Shown here piece after piece: positions 6,293-14,212 of a stretch of 16,643 bases of DNA (position 1 is the first letter of the stretch; each line of letters opens with the position of its first letter). The DNA comes from CAZXTR01 sp964643615 (GTDB lineage: Bacteria; Pseudomonadota; Alphaproteobacteria; CAAHEQ01; UBA3637). The notes beneath the pieces are model-generated. The model had not been told where the DNA came from and did no database searches. It saw only the letters and a list, made by a program, of their open reading frames with translations. Position numbers and translations under genes: made by a program. The DNA lies in NCBI GenBank assembly GCA_964643615.1, contig CAZXTR010000020.1:1-16643 (forward strand), read 5' to 3'.

Positions 6293-7684
6293 TTAAACGA
6301 CTTTCGCAACTGTTCCCGTTGGAGTGTCTTTGATTTGAATGCCCATTTGTAATAATTCTTGTTTCAAAGCATCTGCCAACGCCCAATCTTTCGATACCCG
6401 AGCCATTTGTCTTTGATCTATTAATTCTTGGGCCCCTGCAGGTAAGGGCTTTTCTTGAAGCGAATCTAATATACCCAAAACGCCATCCAATTTTGTCATT
6501 TGAACGATTATCTTTTGCGCATCAAGAGCGGACAAGGCTTCAAAATTTTTATTAACAACACCAATCCATTCAAAAATCCCCGCCAAAGCCATCGGCGTAT
6601 TTAAGTCATTATCCATTGCATTTTCAAAATCAAAAACAACTTTTTTGATCGATTCATCTGTTTTTGACCACCCTTTTCCTTGGGCTCGCACCAATCTGTC
6701 TATAAAATTTTGGAATTTATCGATAACAGTTTGATTGCCGGCCATATTGCTTTCTAAAAAATCCAATGGTTGACGGTAATTTGCCCGTAAAAATTCATAT
6801 CGAATAGCCTTTGGTGTATAACCTTTATTCACTAAATCTTTAACAAGATAGCAATTTTTCAAAGACTTGCTCATTTTTTTGCCATTAACTGTCAAGTGTG
6901 CATTATGCAACCAAAAATTCACAAATGGCACGCCAAAAGCACTTTCTGATTGCGCTATTTCATTTGTGTGGTGAGGAAAAACCAAATCTTCCCCACCTGT
7001 GTGAATGTCAAAAGGTTGTCCTAAATATTTATGGCTCATAGCAGAACATTCAACATGCCATCCTGGGCGACCTTTGCCAATACGCGTATCCCAAAAAACA
7101 TCCCCGTCCGCAGGCGTCCAAGCTTTCCATAAAGCAAAATCTTGTGCATCTTCTTTTTCATATTCATCAGATAATCGCCCCTCAGCATTGGTCTTTAATT
7201 CTGAAATTTTTATATTCGCCATTTGCCCATATTCTCTAAAAGAGGTTATTTTAAAGAAAATATCGCCACTTGACGAACGATAGGCATGGCCTTTTTCTAA
7301 CAATATTTCAACTAATTCGACCATCGCTTCAATTTCGTCCGTTGCACGAATGACTTTATCAGGCTTACCGATGTTCAAAGTTTCCCAATCTTTAAAAAAC
7401 TCATTCATATAAAAAGTCGTGTAATCACGCAAAGATTGTCCTTTTTCTTTCGACGTACGAATCGTTTTATCATCCACATCCGTAATATTCATTACAAATG
7501 TGACTTCAAATCCCTTATATTTCAAATAACGTCGAACTAAATCATAAAAAATAAACGCACGCAAATTACCAATATGTGCATAATTGTAAACAGTAGGACC
7601 ACAACCATACATACGAACTTGATTCCCTTTTAATGGTTTAAATTCTTGCATGCCGTGTGTGCGCGTATTATAAAATTGAAGCAT
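6293..7684 (-). CDS. cysS: Cysteinyl-tRNA synthetase
   Basis: CysS charges tRNA-Cys with cysteine. The 463-residue product has the normal length. The class I signature is HIGN at 37-40 (NYAHIGNLRAFIFYD), and KMSKS is at 270-274. The zinc site is complete: C28 (YGCGPTVYNY), C213 (GWHVECSAMSH), H238 and E242 (GEDLVFPHHTNE), at the spacing known from the E. coli enzyme. The C-terminal helical anticodon region contains DNDLNTPMALAGIFEWI and SKDWALADALKQELLQMGIQIKDTPTG. The gene stands alone, divergent from the sua5 pseudogene; AAAGGA lies about 10 bases before the ATG. A TATAGT at 7706-7711 (minus strand) may be its -10 box, but no good -35 box is visible. Confidence 0.97.
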   Translation of the reverse strand: MLQFYNTRTHGMQEFKPLKGNQVRMYGCGPTVYNYAHIGNLRAFIFYDLVRRYLKYKGFEVTFVMNITDVDDKTIRTSKEKGQSLRDYTTFYMNEFFKDWETLNIGKPDKVIRATDEIEAMVELVEILLEKGHAYRSSSGDIFFKITSFREYGQMANIKISELKTNAEGRLSDEYEKEDAQDFALWKAWTPADGDVFWDTRIGKGRPGWHVECSAMSHKYLGQPFDIHTGGEDLVFPHHTNEIAQSESAFGVPFVNFWLHNAHLTVNGKKMSKSLKNCYLVKDLVNKGYTPKAIRYEFLRANYRQPLDFLESNMAGNQTVIDKFQNFIDRLVRAQGKGWSKTDESIKKVVFDFENAMDNDLNTPMALAGIFEWIGVVNKNFEALSALDAQKIIVQMTKLDGVLGILDSLQEKPLPAGAQELIDQRQMARVSKDWALADALKQELLQMGIQIKDTPTGTVAKVV

Positions 7685-7757
7685 GAGTCTTAATTCCTTT
7701 TGTTAACTATACAGACAAATTGTAATCTATCTAGAACAAAAAAACAAGGGAAAGGTA

Positions 7758-8152
7758 ATGAAAATAATTTTTGATCAGCCTGTAACTAACGCTTTATCGG
7801 TGCTAAAAGCAGGAGAACTTATCCTCTATCCTATGGACACAACAAACAAGAAAGTGGTTGGTAAAATTTTTAAAATTAAAAAACGGCTAAAATGCAAACC
7901 AATGATTTTGTTATTAGCAAACATTGCTGACGTTCATTTTTACGTTCAAGGCGTTCCCTCTCCGTACACGCTATGAGTTTATTACAACAAGCTGTTAAGC
8001 CTTTGACTTGATTTTCCCCAAAGGAAAAATATTTCCCCTTCGTTGTTATCCACTAAACAAGAAATGGTTTTGTCTTGCGAAGCGCCAGCTAAAGGAATTC
8101 TATCACATATTTAAAAATGGATGAAGCCGGTTTTATTGCCCATATCCGTTAA
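7758..8152 (+). pseudogene. Decayed Sua5/YrdC (TsaC) family threonylcarbamoyl-AMP synthase
   Basis: This is a remnant of a Sua5/YciO/YrdC-family gene; such enzymes make threonylcarbamoyl-AMP for the t6A modification of tRNA. The first frame, with start ATG 7758 and an AAAGG site, gives ALSVLKAGELILYPMDTTNK, then VVGKIFKIKKRLKCKP and LLLANIADVHFYVQGVP. The usual segment between YPTDT and TN (IWGxGCDA) is deleted. Frame 2 then gives AMSLLQQAVKPLT (7970-8008), the next frames give FPKGK and KNISPSLLSTKQEM, and the original C-terminus is still readable as LKMDEAGFIAHIR with TAA at 8150-8152. The 395 nt are well short of about 570-600 for an intact gene, so a second deletion after SPSLL probably removed the conserved STSAN region. 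Its stop overlaps the end of the M23 gene. An intact functional copy must exist elsewhere. The VP...KPLT.IFPKGKN pattern looks like the Bacteroidetes-type form. Confidence 0.82.
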
Positions 8153-8982
8153 TCTTTATTTTTCCCAAATGATGGATTTTCACACGTTTTTTGAAAAACA
8201 GATTCAGGATTAACGCGAACGCCCCGCCACGAAAGAGCCACGTGTAAATGAGGTCCTGTACTACGCCCCGTGGATCCAACTTCGCCCAAAATATCTCCTT
8301 GGCAAACAAATGCGCCTTCAGGCACATTCAAGCGACTTAAATGGTTATAACTGGAAAACACGCCTGATCCATGCTCTATTAAAATAGTACCTCCTGTGTA
8401 AAACATATCACTTTGTGATAAATGCACAATACCATCAGCAATAGCCTTTATCAACGTCCCTTGAGGCGCCGCTATATCTAGCCCATTGTGGATGCTTTTG
8501 GGTACTGTACCATAAATGCGTTGCTTACCAAAAGGACTGGAGATACGACCCTCTATAGGCCAAATAAAACACAATGGTAAGATAGTTAAATCTTCTTTAT
8601 CCCGCGCATCGTTTAACATTTTCTGTTCTTTTGCAATACGTTGTTCATCTAATTTTGTCGGGGTCACCGTCCGTTGAGGAACGCCAATAATAGTTTCTGT
8701 TTCCAATGGATATGTTTGCACCGGCACAGATAACTTCGTGATTTTATTCCCTTTTTCAACATGCAAAATAATGTTATTCTCTTGCGTGAGTCCAATACCA
8801 AAAACAAAAAGCCCTTCTTCGTTGGGAATTAATTCAAAACCACGATAAAAAACGCGCTCATCCTTATCTGTCCGCCCATAAATCAATTGTCCTTGCTCTA
8901 GATTTTTAGGCAAAGTAATACTTTGTGCTTTTCCCCACAATAAAAACAAAAATAAAAGCGTATAAACACCTATTAACCTCAT
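8149..8982 (-). CDS. M23 family metallopeptidase (peptidoglycan endopeptidase), secreted
   Basis: This is a probable periplasmic zinc endopeptidase that cuts peptidoglycan cross-links, or a LytM-type activator of amidases. Its 277 residues begin with a signal peptide (MRLIGVYTLLFLFLLWGKAQS, cleavage likely near residue 20), followed by a beta-rich N-terminal domain (about 22-100), a charged linker (105-132) and the M23 domain (138-265). Zinc and catalytic residues are all present: H165 and D169 in IHNGLDIAAP, H214 in SYNHLSR, and H245 and H247 in GPHLHVALSW. The expected FGKQR and GxGEVGSTGRSTG surroundings are seen, so it should be an active enzyme. The start overlaps the xseA stop by ATGA, making it the third gene of tadA-xseA-M23; the stop overlaps the decayed sua5 gene by 4 nt. 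Confidence 0.93.
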   Translation of the reverse strand: MRLIGVYTLLFLFLLWGKAQSITLPKNLEQGQLIYGRTDKDERVFYRGFELIPNEEGLFVFGIGLTQENNIILHVEKGNKITKLSVPVQTYPLETETIIGVPQRTVTPTKLDEQRIAKEQKMLNDARDKEDLTILPLCFIWPIEGRISSPFGKQRIYGTVPKSIHNGLDIAAPQGTLIKAIADGIVHLSQSDMFYTGGTILIEHGSGVFSSYNHLSRLNVPEGAFVCQGDILGEVGSTGRSTGPHLHVALSWRGVRVNPESVFQKTCENPSFGKNKD

Positions 8983-10199
8983 AATAAACTTCCTTGACGA
9001 GGAGTAGATACCGAAATAATGCCATCTTTGAAGTGAATGTCTAATTCGTTTTTTTGTCGGGCAGATTGAACGTCTAAAATCGGGCGATTGTACGAATCCG
9101 TAACAAAAGCAAAACCTTTGTCCAAAATACGTTCATAAGAATGCGCATCTAACAATCTTCCCAACCCCTTGACTTTATCTACTTCTCGTTGGAAAAATGT
9201 GGAAAAAGCAAGGTGAAAGCGTTCTTCTTTATCATCCAAGCGTTGCGTGTATTGTACAATCATATCCGTCAAGCGAGGCAGGTCTCTACTTAGCCCCTCA
9301 ACGTATATCTTTTTTTCGTGAATCCGTCGATATAAGCCCTCACGCAAACGCATCTCGTTTTTATCCAATTGGCTTATCAATTCGTGACGCACAGGAACTG
9401 CCTTTTCTGCGGCGGCCGTCGGAGTTGGCACACGCAAATCAGATACAAAATCAATCAAAGTTGTGTCCGTTTCATGTCCAACCGCAGAGATCAAAGGAAT
9501 AGTACATCTAACAACGGCTCTAGCCACTTTTTCTTCGTTAAAGCTCCATAAATCCTCCAAACTACCCCCACCTCGCGCGACAATCAAAACATCAGGGCGA
9601 GGAATTATGCCCCCTGTCTTTGGTAAATTGCTAAACCCATCAATAGCAGCAACAATTTGGTCCGAAGCGCCTTGCCCTTGAACCAATACAGGCCATAAAT
9701 AAACCGTGCGACCGCATCTATCTTTTAATCTATGCATAATATCCCGAATGACGGCACCTGTTGAGCTAGTTATCACACCTATTGTTTCTGGCAAATAAGG
9801 AATTTTTTTCTTTCGTGACGCGTTAAACAACCCTTCGTCTGCTAATTTCCTTTTCAGTTCCTCTAATTGTTTCAACAACGCACCGATACCTGCAGGTTCA
9901 GCATGTTCTACAATCATTTGATAATTCGAACGTCCTGGATAAGTCGAGATCTTACCTGTGCAAATTACTTCCAGCCCTTCAACAAGAACGTCTTGCAATC
10001 CAGATGCAAGACCTCGCCAACAAATTGCACTTAAAACCGCCTCTGTATCCTTAATAGAAAAATAAACATGGCCCGATGACGCCTTTTTAATGCCCGATAC
10101 CTCTCCTTTGACTTGGATATTACTAAAAGCCGTTTCTACAACGTCTTTTAATAATAAAGAAACTTGCGTCACTGAAAAAATAGGATACGGTTTTTCCAT
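8979..10199 (-). CDS. xseA: Exonuclease VII large subunit
   Basis: XseA with XseB forms exonuclease VII, which degrades single-stranded DNA from both ends in repair and recombination. The 406-residue protein has the N-terminal OB-fold (about 6-100: IFSVTQVSLLLKDVVE, VKGEVSGIKKASSGHVYFSIKD), followed by the catalytic domain with GVITSSTGAVIRDI (141-154), RGGGSLEDLWSFNEE (209-223) and SAVGHETDTTLIDFVSDLRV (238-257) running into PTPTAAAE. A helical coiled region and a C-terminal LDKGFAFVTD follow. It is somewhat shorter than many alphaproteobacterial XseA proteins, mainly at the C-terminus. It starts 15 nt after the tadA stop, with AAAAGGAAAG as ribosome site, and overlaps the M23 gene by 4 nt. 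xseB is not in this window. Confidence 0.96.
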   Translation of the reverse strand: MEKPYPIFSVTQVSLLLKDVVETAFSNIQVKGEVSGIKKASSGHVYFSIKDTEAVLSAICWRGLASGLQDVLVEGLEVICTGKISTYPGRSNYQMIVEHAEPAGIGALLKQLEELKRKLADEGLFNASRKKKIPYLPETIGVITSSTGAVIRDIMHRLKDRCGRTVYLWPVLVQGQGASDQIVAAIDGFSNLPKTGGIIPRPDVLIVARGGGSLEDLWSFNEEKVARAVVRCTIPLISAVGHETDTTLIDFVSDLRVPTPTAAAEKAVPVRHELISQLDKNEMRLREGLYRRIHEKKIYVEGLSRDLPRLTDMIVQYTQRLDDKEERFHLAFSTFFQREVDKVKGLGRLLDAHSYERILDKGFAFVTDSYNRPILDVQSARQKNELDIHFKDGIISVSTPRQGSLL

Positions 10200-10214
10200 T
10201 TTTAAACTTTCCTT

Positions 10215-10664
10215 TTAACGTAGTGATTTAAAAAATTGAGCCAACATATCTACACATTTCTTTTTCCCTATACCACAATAAACTTCTGGTTTATGGTGGA
10301 CAGTCGAACACGTGTATAAACAAGGACCATTTTCTACTGCGCCCGATTTTTCGTCGTACGCACCAAAGTAAAGTCTGTCTATTTGCGCCCAAGAAATAGC
10401 TCCCGCACACATACTACATGGTTCTAATGTCGAAAATATGGAATAACCTGATAAATTCGTTGTCTTTAATTTTCTTTGCGCACGTCTTAAAGCTAAGAGT
10501 TCGGCATGCGCGGTTATGTCATTTTGATTAACAACCTGGTTGCCCGCGCTACATAAAACAAGCTTTGTTTGCGTGTTAAAAATCACCGCCCCAACAGGGA
10601 CGTCGCCTTTTTGATACGCTTCCTTTGCACGCCTAACTGCAAGATTTATTATGCTGTTATTCAC
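10215..10664 (-). CDS. tadA: tRNA-specific adenosine deaminase
   Basis: TadA deaminates A34 of tRNA-Arg(ACG) to inosine. The 149-residue protein carries the deaminase zinc motifs HAE (H53, E55 in TAHAELLALR) and PCSMC (C83, C86 in EPCSMCAGAISWAQ), with DVPVGAVI at 21-28. The start codon is GTG (10662-10664); an in-frame TAA lies two codons upstream and AAAGGT about nine bases upstream, so this is the first possible start. It heads the operon tadA-xseA-M23 and is divergent from rluB, with 39 bases between the two starts. CDS length and motifs agree with TadA; the divergent tadA / rluB-rsmD layout is common in alphaproteobacteria. Confidence 0.95.
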   Translation of the reverse strand: MNNSIINLAVRRAKEAYQKGDVPVGAVIFNTQTKLVLCSAGNQVVNQNDITAHAELLALRRAQRKLKTTNLSGYSIFSTLEPCSMCAGAISWAQIDRLYFGAYDEKSGAVENGPCLYTCSTVHHKPEVYCGIGKKKCVDMLAQFFKSLR

Positions 10665-10694
10665 TTTTTACTACCTTTTTTATTTTTATGCTCT

Positions 10695-10700
10695 TATACT
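10695..10700 (+). promoter_or_regulatory. Possible -10 box directly before rluB
   Basis: TATACT ends three bases before the ATG at 10704. No -35 box is visible at 16-18 bases and there is no Shine-Dalgarno sequence before either ATG (10704, 10710), so the mRNA may be leaderless or nearly so. Confidence 0.3.
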
Positions 10701-10703
10701 AAC

Positions 10704-11429
10704 ATGATTATGGAAAAGAAAAAAGAAAGAATTACAAAATTAATGGCTCAAGCCGGGCTCTGTTCGCGACGAGATGCGGAAAAATGGATTACATCAGGTC
10801 GCGTTTGCATTAATGGCGTTGTCGCACAACAGCCTGTTCCTTTAGTGGATGAAAACGATAAAATTGTTGTTGATGGAAAGCCTTTAGGTTTAAAAATCGA
10901 GCGTCGTTTATGGTGTTACAATAAACCATCTGGGTTAATTACAACACATAAAGACCCCCAAGGGCGCCCTACTGTTTTTGATTGTTTACCCAAAGGATTA
11001 CCCAGGGTTATTTCTGTGGGACGCTTGGATTTTAATTCCGAAGGGTTGCTTTTGTTAACGACCGATGGCGCTTTAGCTCGTACTTTAGAACTTCCGTCTA
11101 AAGGCTGGAAAAGAAAGTATCGCGCTCGCATTCACGGTCATATAAATCCAGAAATCATACAAAAGCTTCAAAAAGGTATTTGCGTCAATGGCATTAACTA
11201 TGCTCCATGCGTTATCCAAGTCGAAGAAAACCAAACCAAAGGCAGTAATCAATGGATTTTAATCACTTTGTCTGAAGGAAAAAATCGTGAAATTCGCAAT
11301 ATAATGGCGCATTTTGGTTTTTCAGTCAGTCGATTGATTCGTATATCATATGGACCTTTTCAATTGGGGACTTTACCCGTGGGCGAAGTGCGAGAAGTTT
11401 CTCAAAAAGTATTAAAGGAACAAATTTAA
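10704..11429 (+). CDS. rluB: 23S rRNA pseudouridine synthase, RluB/RsuA family
   Basis: This RsuA-family pseudouridine synthase most resembles RluB, which modifies U2605 of 23S rRNA in E. coli. From ATG 10704 the protein has 241 residues: an S4 RNA-binding domain (about 8-60, with RITKLMAQAGLCSRRDAEKW) and a catalytic domain with KPSGLITTHKDPQGRPTVFD (74-93) and the signature GRLDFNSEGLLLLTTDG containing catalytic D109, then EGKNREIRNIMAHFG and VSRLIRISYGPF. An open frame extends upstream to 10569, but that part lies antisense to tadA and has no family similarity, so I reject it. The stop shares one base with the rsmD start (TAATG), indicating coupling. Assignment to RluB rather than another member is by motif resemblance. 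Confidence 0.9.
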   Translation: MIMEKKKERITKLMAQAGLCSRRDAEKWITSGRVCINGVVAQQPVPLVDENDKIVVDGKPLGLKIERRLWCYNKPSGLITTHKDPQGRPTVFDCLPKGLPRVISVGRLDFNSEGLLLLTTDGALARTLELPSKGWKRKYRARIHGHINPEIIQKLQKGICVNGINYAPCVIQVEENQTKGSNQWILITLSEGKNREIRNIMAHFGFSVSRLIRISYGPFQLGTLPVGEVREVSQKVLKEQI

Positions 11430-12019
11430 TGCGTATTATTGGGGGGCAATTCAAAGGGCGTCTATTACATTCTCCACAGGATGATAAAACACGACCAACG
11501 TCTGATAAAGCAAGACAAGCATTGTTCAATATTTTGGATATTAAACTTGAAAAAAGTCGGCGGTTATGGAGAAATATTACATTTTTAGACGTCTTTGCTG
11601 GCACAGGCGCCGTTGGAATAGAGGCTTTATCAAGGGGAGCAAAAAAATCGTTCTTTATTGAAAACCATATACCAGCCATTCTTTGTATTAAAGATAATTT
11701 AAAATCTATTGATAATGGTGTTGTTGTGACGTGTGACGCATGTTGCCCGCCTTTTTGTACAAAGCCAGTTGATATTGCTTTTTTAGACGCCCCCTATACG
11801 TCCCAATTGTGGGAAAAATCATTGTGCGAATTGCAAAAAAAAGGTTGGATTAATGCGGACTCTATGATTATTGTAGAAATCGAAAACAAAGAAGAAATTA
11901 CCCTACCCTCTTGTTTTAAATTAAAAGAAGATCGATTATATGGCCGCAATCGTTTGTTAATTTGTCAATTTAAAGGCAATACTGCTGTCATTCAAGCAGA
12001 TAATCTAAATATTTCATAA
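11429..12019 (+). CDS. rsmD: 16S rRNA (guanine966-N2)-methyltransferase
   Basis: RsmD methylates G966 of 16S rRNA using S-adenosylmethionine. The 196-residue protein begins MRIIGGQFKGRLLHSP and has RPTSDKARQALFNIL (22-36), the SAM-binding motif I DVFAGTGAVGIEALSRGA (54-71) and the catalytic motif IV as LDAPY at residues 119-123. Family members normally have DPPY/NPPY there, so the Pro to Ala change is a small oddity; Asp, Pro and Tyr remain, and the protein is otherwise normal. It overlaps rluB by one base, and its stop overlaps the AAAGGAG ribosome site of tkt, so the three genes may be read together. Confidence 0.93.
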   Translation: MRIIGGQFKGRLLHSPQDDKTRPTSDKARQALFNILDIKLEKSRRLWRNITFLDVFAGTGAVGIEALSRGAKKSFFIENHIPAILCIKDNLKSIDNGVVVTCDACCPPFCTKPVDIAFLDAPYTSQLWEKSLCELQKKGWINADSMIIVEIENKEEITLPSCFKLKEDRLYGRNRLLICQFKGNTAVIQADNLNIS

Positions 12020-12030
12020 AGGAGTTTTAT

Positions 12031-14001
12031 ATGATTGATTTAATGTCAAACGCACTACGGATGATTTCTGCGGAAGCGGTCTTAAAGGCGAAATCCGGGC
12101 ATGCTGGCGCACCGTTAGGAATGGCCGATGTTGCAACTGTCCTATGGTCAGAATTTTTAAAGTTTGATGCCGAAGATCCGCAATGGGCGGACAGAGATCG
12201 CTTTGTCCTTTCTTCAGGACATGCGTCAGCATTATTGTACGGATTGCTGTATTTAACAGGATTTCATGATGCTTCATTAGCGGATTTAAAAAACTTTAGA
12301 CAACTTCACTCCAAAATGGCGGGCCATCCAGAATATGGCCTTTTGCAAGGCGTTGAAGCAACAACAGGCCCTTTGGGGCAGGGCCTTGCAATGGCTGTTG
12401 GAATGGCAATCGCAGAACGTCGCTTGCAACATCGTTTTGGAATACAATTAGTCAACCACTTTACTTATGTTTTTGCAGGGGACGGTTGTTTAATGGAGGG
12501 CATAAGCGAAGAAGCTATTGCTTTGGCTGGACATTTGAAATTAAATAAACTTATCGTTTTTTGGGACAATAATGGTGTTACAATTGACGGCAAAACGGAT
12601 ATTGCTTCATCAACTTGTCAACGAAAACGCTTCGAAGCAAATAGTTGGGACTTTTTAGAAATAGATGGTCATGATAAAAAACAAATTCGGCATGCTGTTT
12701 CTGAAGCGCAAAAAAACAGCCGACCTACTTTGATTGCGTGCAAAACTATTATTGGGTGGGGCACATCAAAGGCAGGGACAGAAGAAGCGCACGGGGCTCT
12801 TTCGAGTGAAGAAGATATAATTTTGCTAAAAAATAATTTAAGGTGGAACGCAGCATCTTTTGAAGTCCCTCAAAATATACTAGATAATTGGCGTCTTGTG
12901 GGGAAAAAAGGACAAAAAAAAAATTTAGCGTGGCAAGCACAATTGGATAAAAATGTCTTTCGAGAAACTTTTAAAAAAACCGTTATCCAAGACAACATAC
13001 CTACATATACGCGCGACATTTATAATATTTGTCTTGACAATTTATTAAAAGATAACCCCGTCCAAATATCCACAAGGAAGGCTTCTCAAAAAATATTGGA
13101 AATACTTGTGCCTTTGATGCCAAATATTATTGGCGGTTCTGCTGATTTAACAGCATCAAATTTAACCAAAACCCCAAGAAGTGTTAATTTTACGGCAGAT
13201 AATTATGATGGAAATTACATTAACTATGGCATTCGTGAACATGCGATGGGTGCAATTATGAATGGGATTGCGTTACATCGCGGGCTTATTCCTTATGGAG
13301 GGACTTTTCTTGCTTTTATGGATTATTTAAAACCCGCTTTGCGATTAAGTGCTTTGATGAAACAACACGTGATTTACATTTTCACACACGATTCTATAGG
13401 GGTAGGCGAAGATGGCCCAACACATCAACCAATTGAACAATTAGCATCGTTAAGATCTGTACCAAATATGACAGTTTTAAGACCTTGCGATGGCATTGAA
13501 GCGGCTGAAAGTTGGCAAATTGCACTTTCCCATCGAACGGGACCCATAGCGTTAATACTATCTCGACAAAATTTGCCGTTTATACGCGCCGAATCAACCG
13601 AAAATTTAACCAATAAAGGTGCGTACATTATATCTTCTCAAAAACAATTTTTAGCTACAATTATAGCAACTGGATCCGAAGTCTCTTTAGCTATGCAAGC
13701 ACAAAAAGAATTAATGAATGTTTCACAAATACCCATCAATGTTGTGTCTATGCCATCTTGGGAATTATTTAGCCAACAACCCGCTGATTATCAAAAAAGT
13801 GTGTTGGGCAAAGCCCCTCGAGTTGCTGTAGAAGCTGGAAGTCCCTTCGGTTGGGAACGTTATGCTCAATCAATTATTGGCACGAACAGATTCGGATTGT
13901 CTGCCCCTGCCAACATGGTTTACGAACAATTAGGGATTACTGTAGCACATATTGTAACAGAGATTAAAAATTTAATCAAAAAAGAAAAAGGCTTATTATG
14001 A
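12031..14001 (+). CDS. tkt: Transketolase
   Basis: Transketolase moves two-carbon units between sugar phosphates, linking the pentose phosphate pathway with glycolysis. The 656-residue protein matches the bacterial length. Thiamine diphosphate and substrate residues are in place: H24 (SGHAGAPLG), H64 (SSGHAS), H99 (MAGHPE), TGPLGQG at 112-118, GDG at 150-152 with N180/N181 (FWDNNGVTIDG), H254 (EEAHGA), the GSADLTASN segment at 369-377, catalytic E403 (YGIREHAM) and VGEDGPTHQP. ATG 12031 is preceded by AAAGGAG at 12018-12024, which overlaps the rsmD stop. In many alphaproteobacteria tkt is followed by gap and pgk before fba; both are missing here. A terminator lies about 125 bases downstream. 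Confidence 0.97.
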   Translation: MIDLMSNALRMISAEAVLKAKSGHAGAPLGMADVATVLWSEFLKFDAEDPQWADRDRFVLSSGHASALLYGLLYLTGFHDASLADLKNFRQLHSKMAGHPEYGLLQGVEATTGPLGQGLAMAVGMAIAERRLQHRFGIQLVNHFTYVFAGDGCLMEGISEEAIALAGHLKLNKLIVFWDNNGVTIDGKTDIASSTCQRKRFEANSWDFLEIDGHDKKQIRHAVSEAQKNSRPTLIACKTIIGWGTSKAGTEEAHGALSSEEDIILLKNNLRWNAASFEVPQNILDNWRLVGKKGQKKNLAWQAQLDKNVFRETFKKTVIQDNIPTYTRDIYNICLDNLLKDNPVQISTRKASQKILEILVPLMPNIIGGSADLTASNLTKTPRSVNFTADNYDGNYINYGIREHAMGAIMNGIALHRGLIPYGGTFLAFMDYLKPALRLSALMKQHVIYIFTHDSIGVGEDGPTHQPIEQLASLRSVPNMTVLRPCDGIEAAESWQIALSHRTGPIALILSRQNLPFIRAESTENLTNKGAYIISSQKQFLATIIATGSEVSLAMQAQKELMNVSQIPINVVSMPSWELFSQQPADYQKSVLGKAPRVAVEAGSPFGWERYAQSIIGTNRFGLSAPANMVYEQLGITVAHIVTEIKNLIKKEKGLL

Positions 14002-14064
14002 AATTTATTCCATCTTTATAAAATTATGCTCTGTGATTTGTTTTCCTTATCTCTTTGATTTATT

Positions 14065-14070
14065 TATAAT
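14065..14070 (+). promoter_or_regulatory. Consensus -10 box between tkt and fba
   Basis: TATAAT at 14065-14070 is a perfect -10 hexamer; the best -35 at 17 bases (TTTCCT) is poor. It lies upstream of the terminator at 14127-14154, so a transcript starting here would be about 75-80 nt unless the terminator is read through. It could equally be a chance match in AT-rich sequence. Confidence 0.3.
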
Positions 14071-14126
14071 GAGCGCTTATCTTAAGGTTCCCTCTATTGA
14101 ATAAAAACTACTAGGTTGTTCTTCAG

Positions 14127-14154
14127 CCTCTTGTAAAAGAGGTTTTTCTTCTTT
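14127..14154 (+). terminator. Rho-independent terminator after tkt, before fba
   Basis: CCTCTT (14127-14132), the loop GTAA, and AAGAGG (14137-14142) form a perfect 6-bp stem followed directly by TTTTTCTTCTTT. This is the clearest intrinsic terminator in the window. It separates tkt from fba and lies about 60 bases before the fba start, so fba must be transcribed from the short stretch after it or by readthrough. Confidence 0.8.
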
Positions 14155-14212
14155 ACAAACAAACAAAAATGCGATAGAAAAGGAATAGTTTAATCAGAAA
14201 AGGAAAATAAAA

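Noticed and set aside
9197..9681. Three overlapping plus-strand open frames within xseA
   Set aside because: They are shadows of the xseA coding strand; none has domain resemblance.
10569..10703. N-terminal extension of the rluB open frame back to 10569
   Set aside because: It is antisense to the start of tadA and has no S4-domain similarity; the family starts at ATG 10704 or 10710.
12014..12277. Minus-strand open frame over the start of tkt
   Set aside because: Antisense to the conserved transketolase N-terminus, no independent signals.
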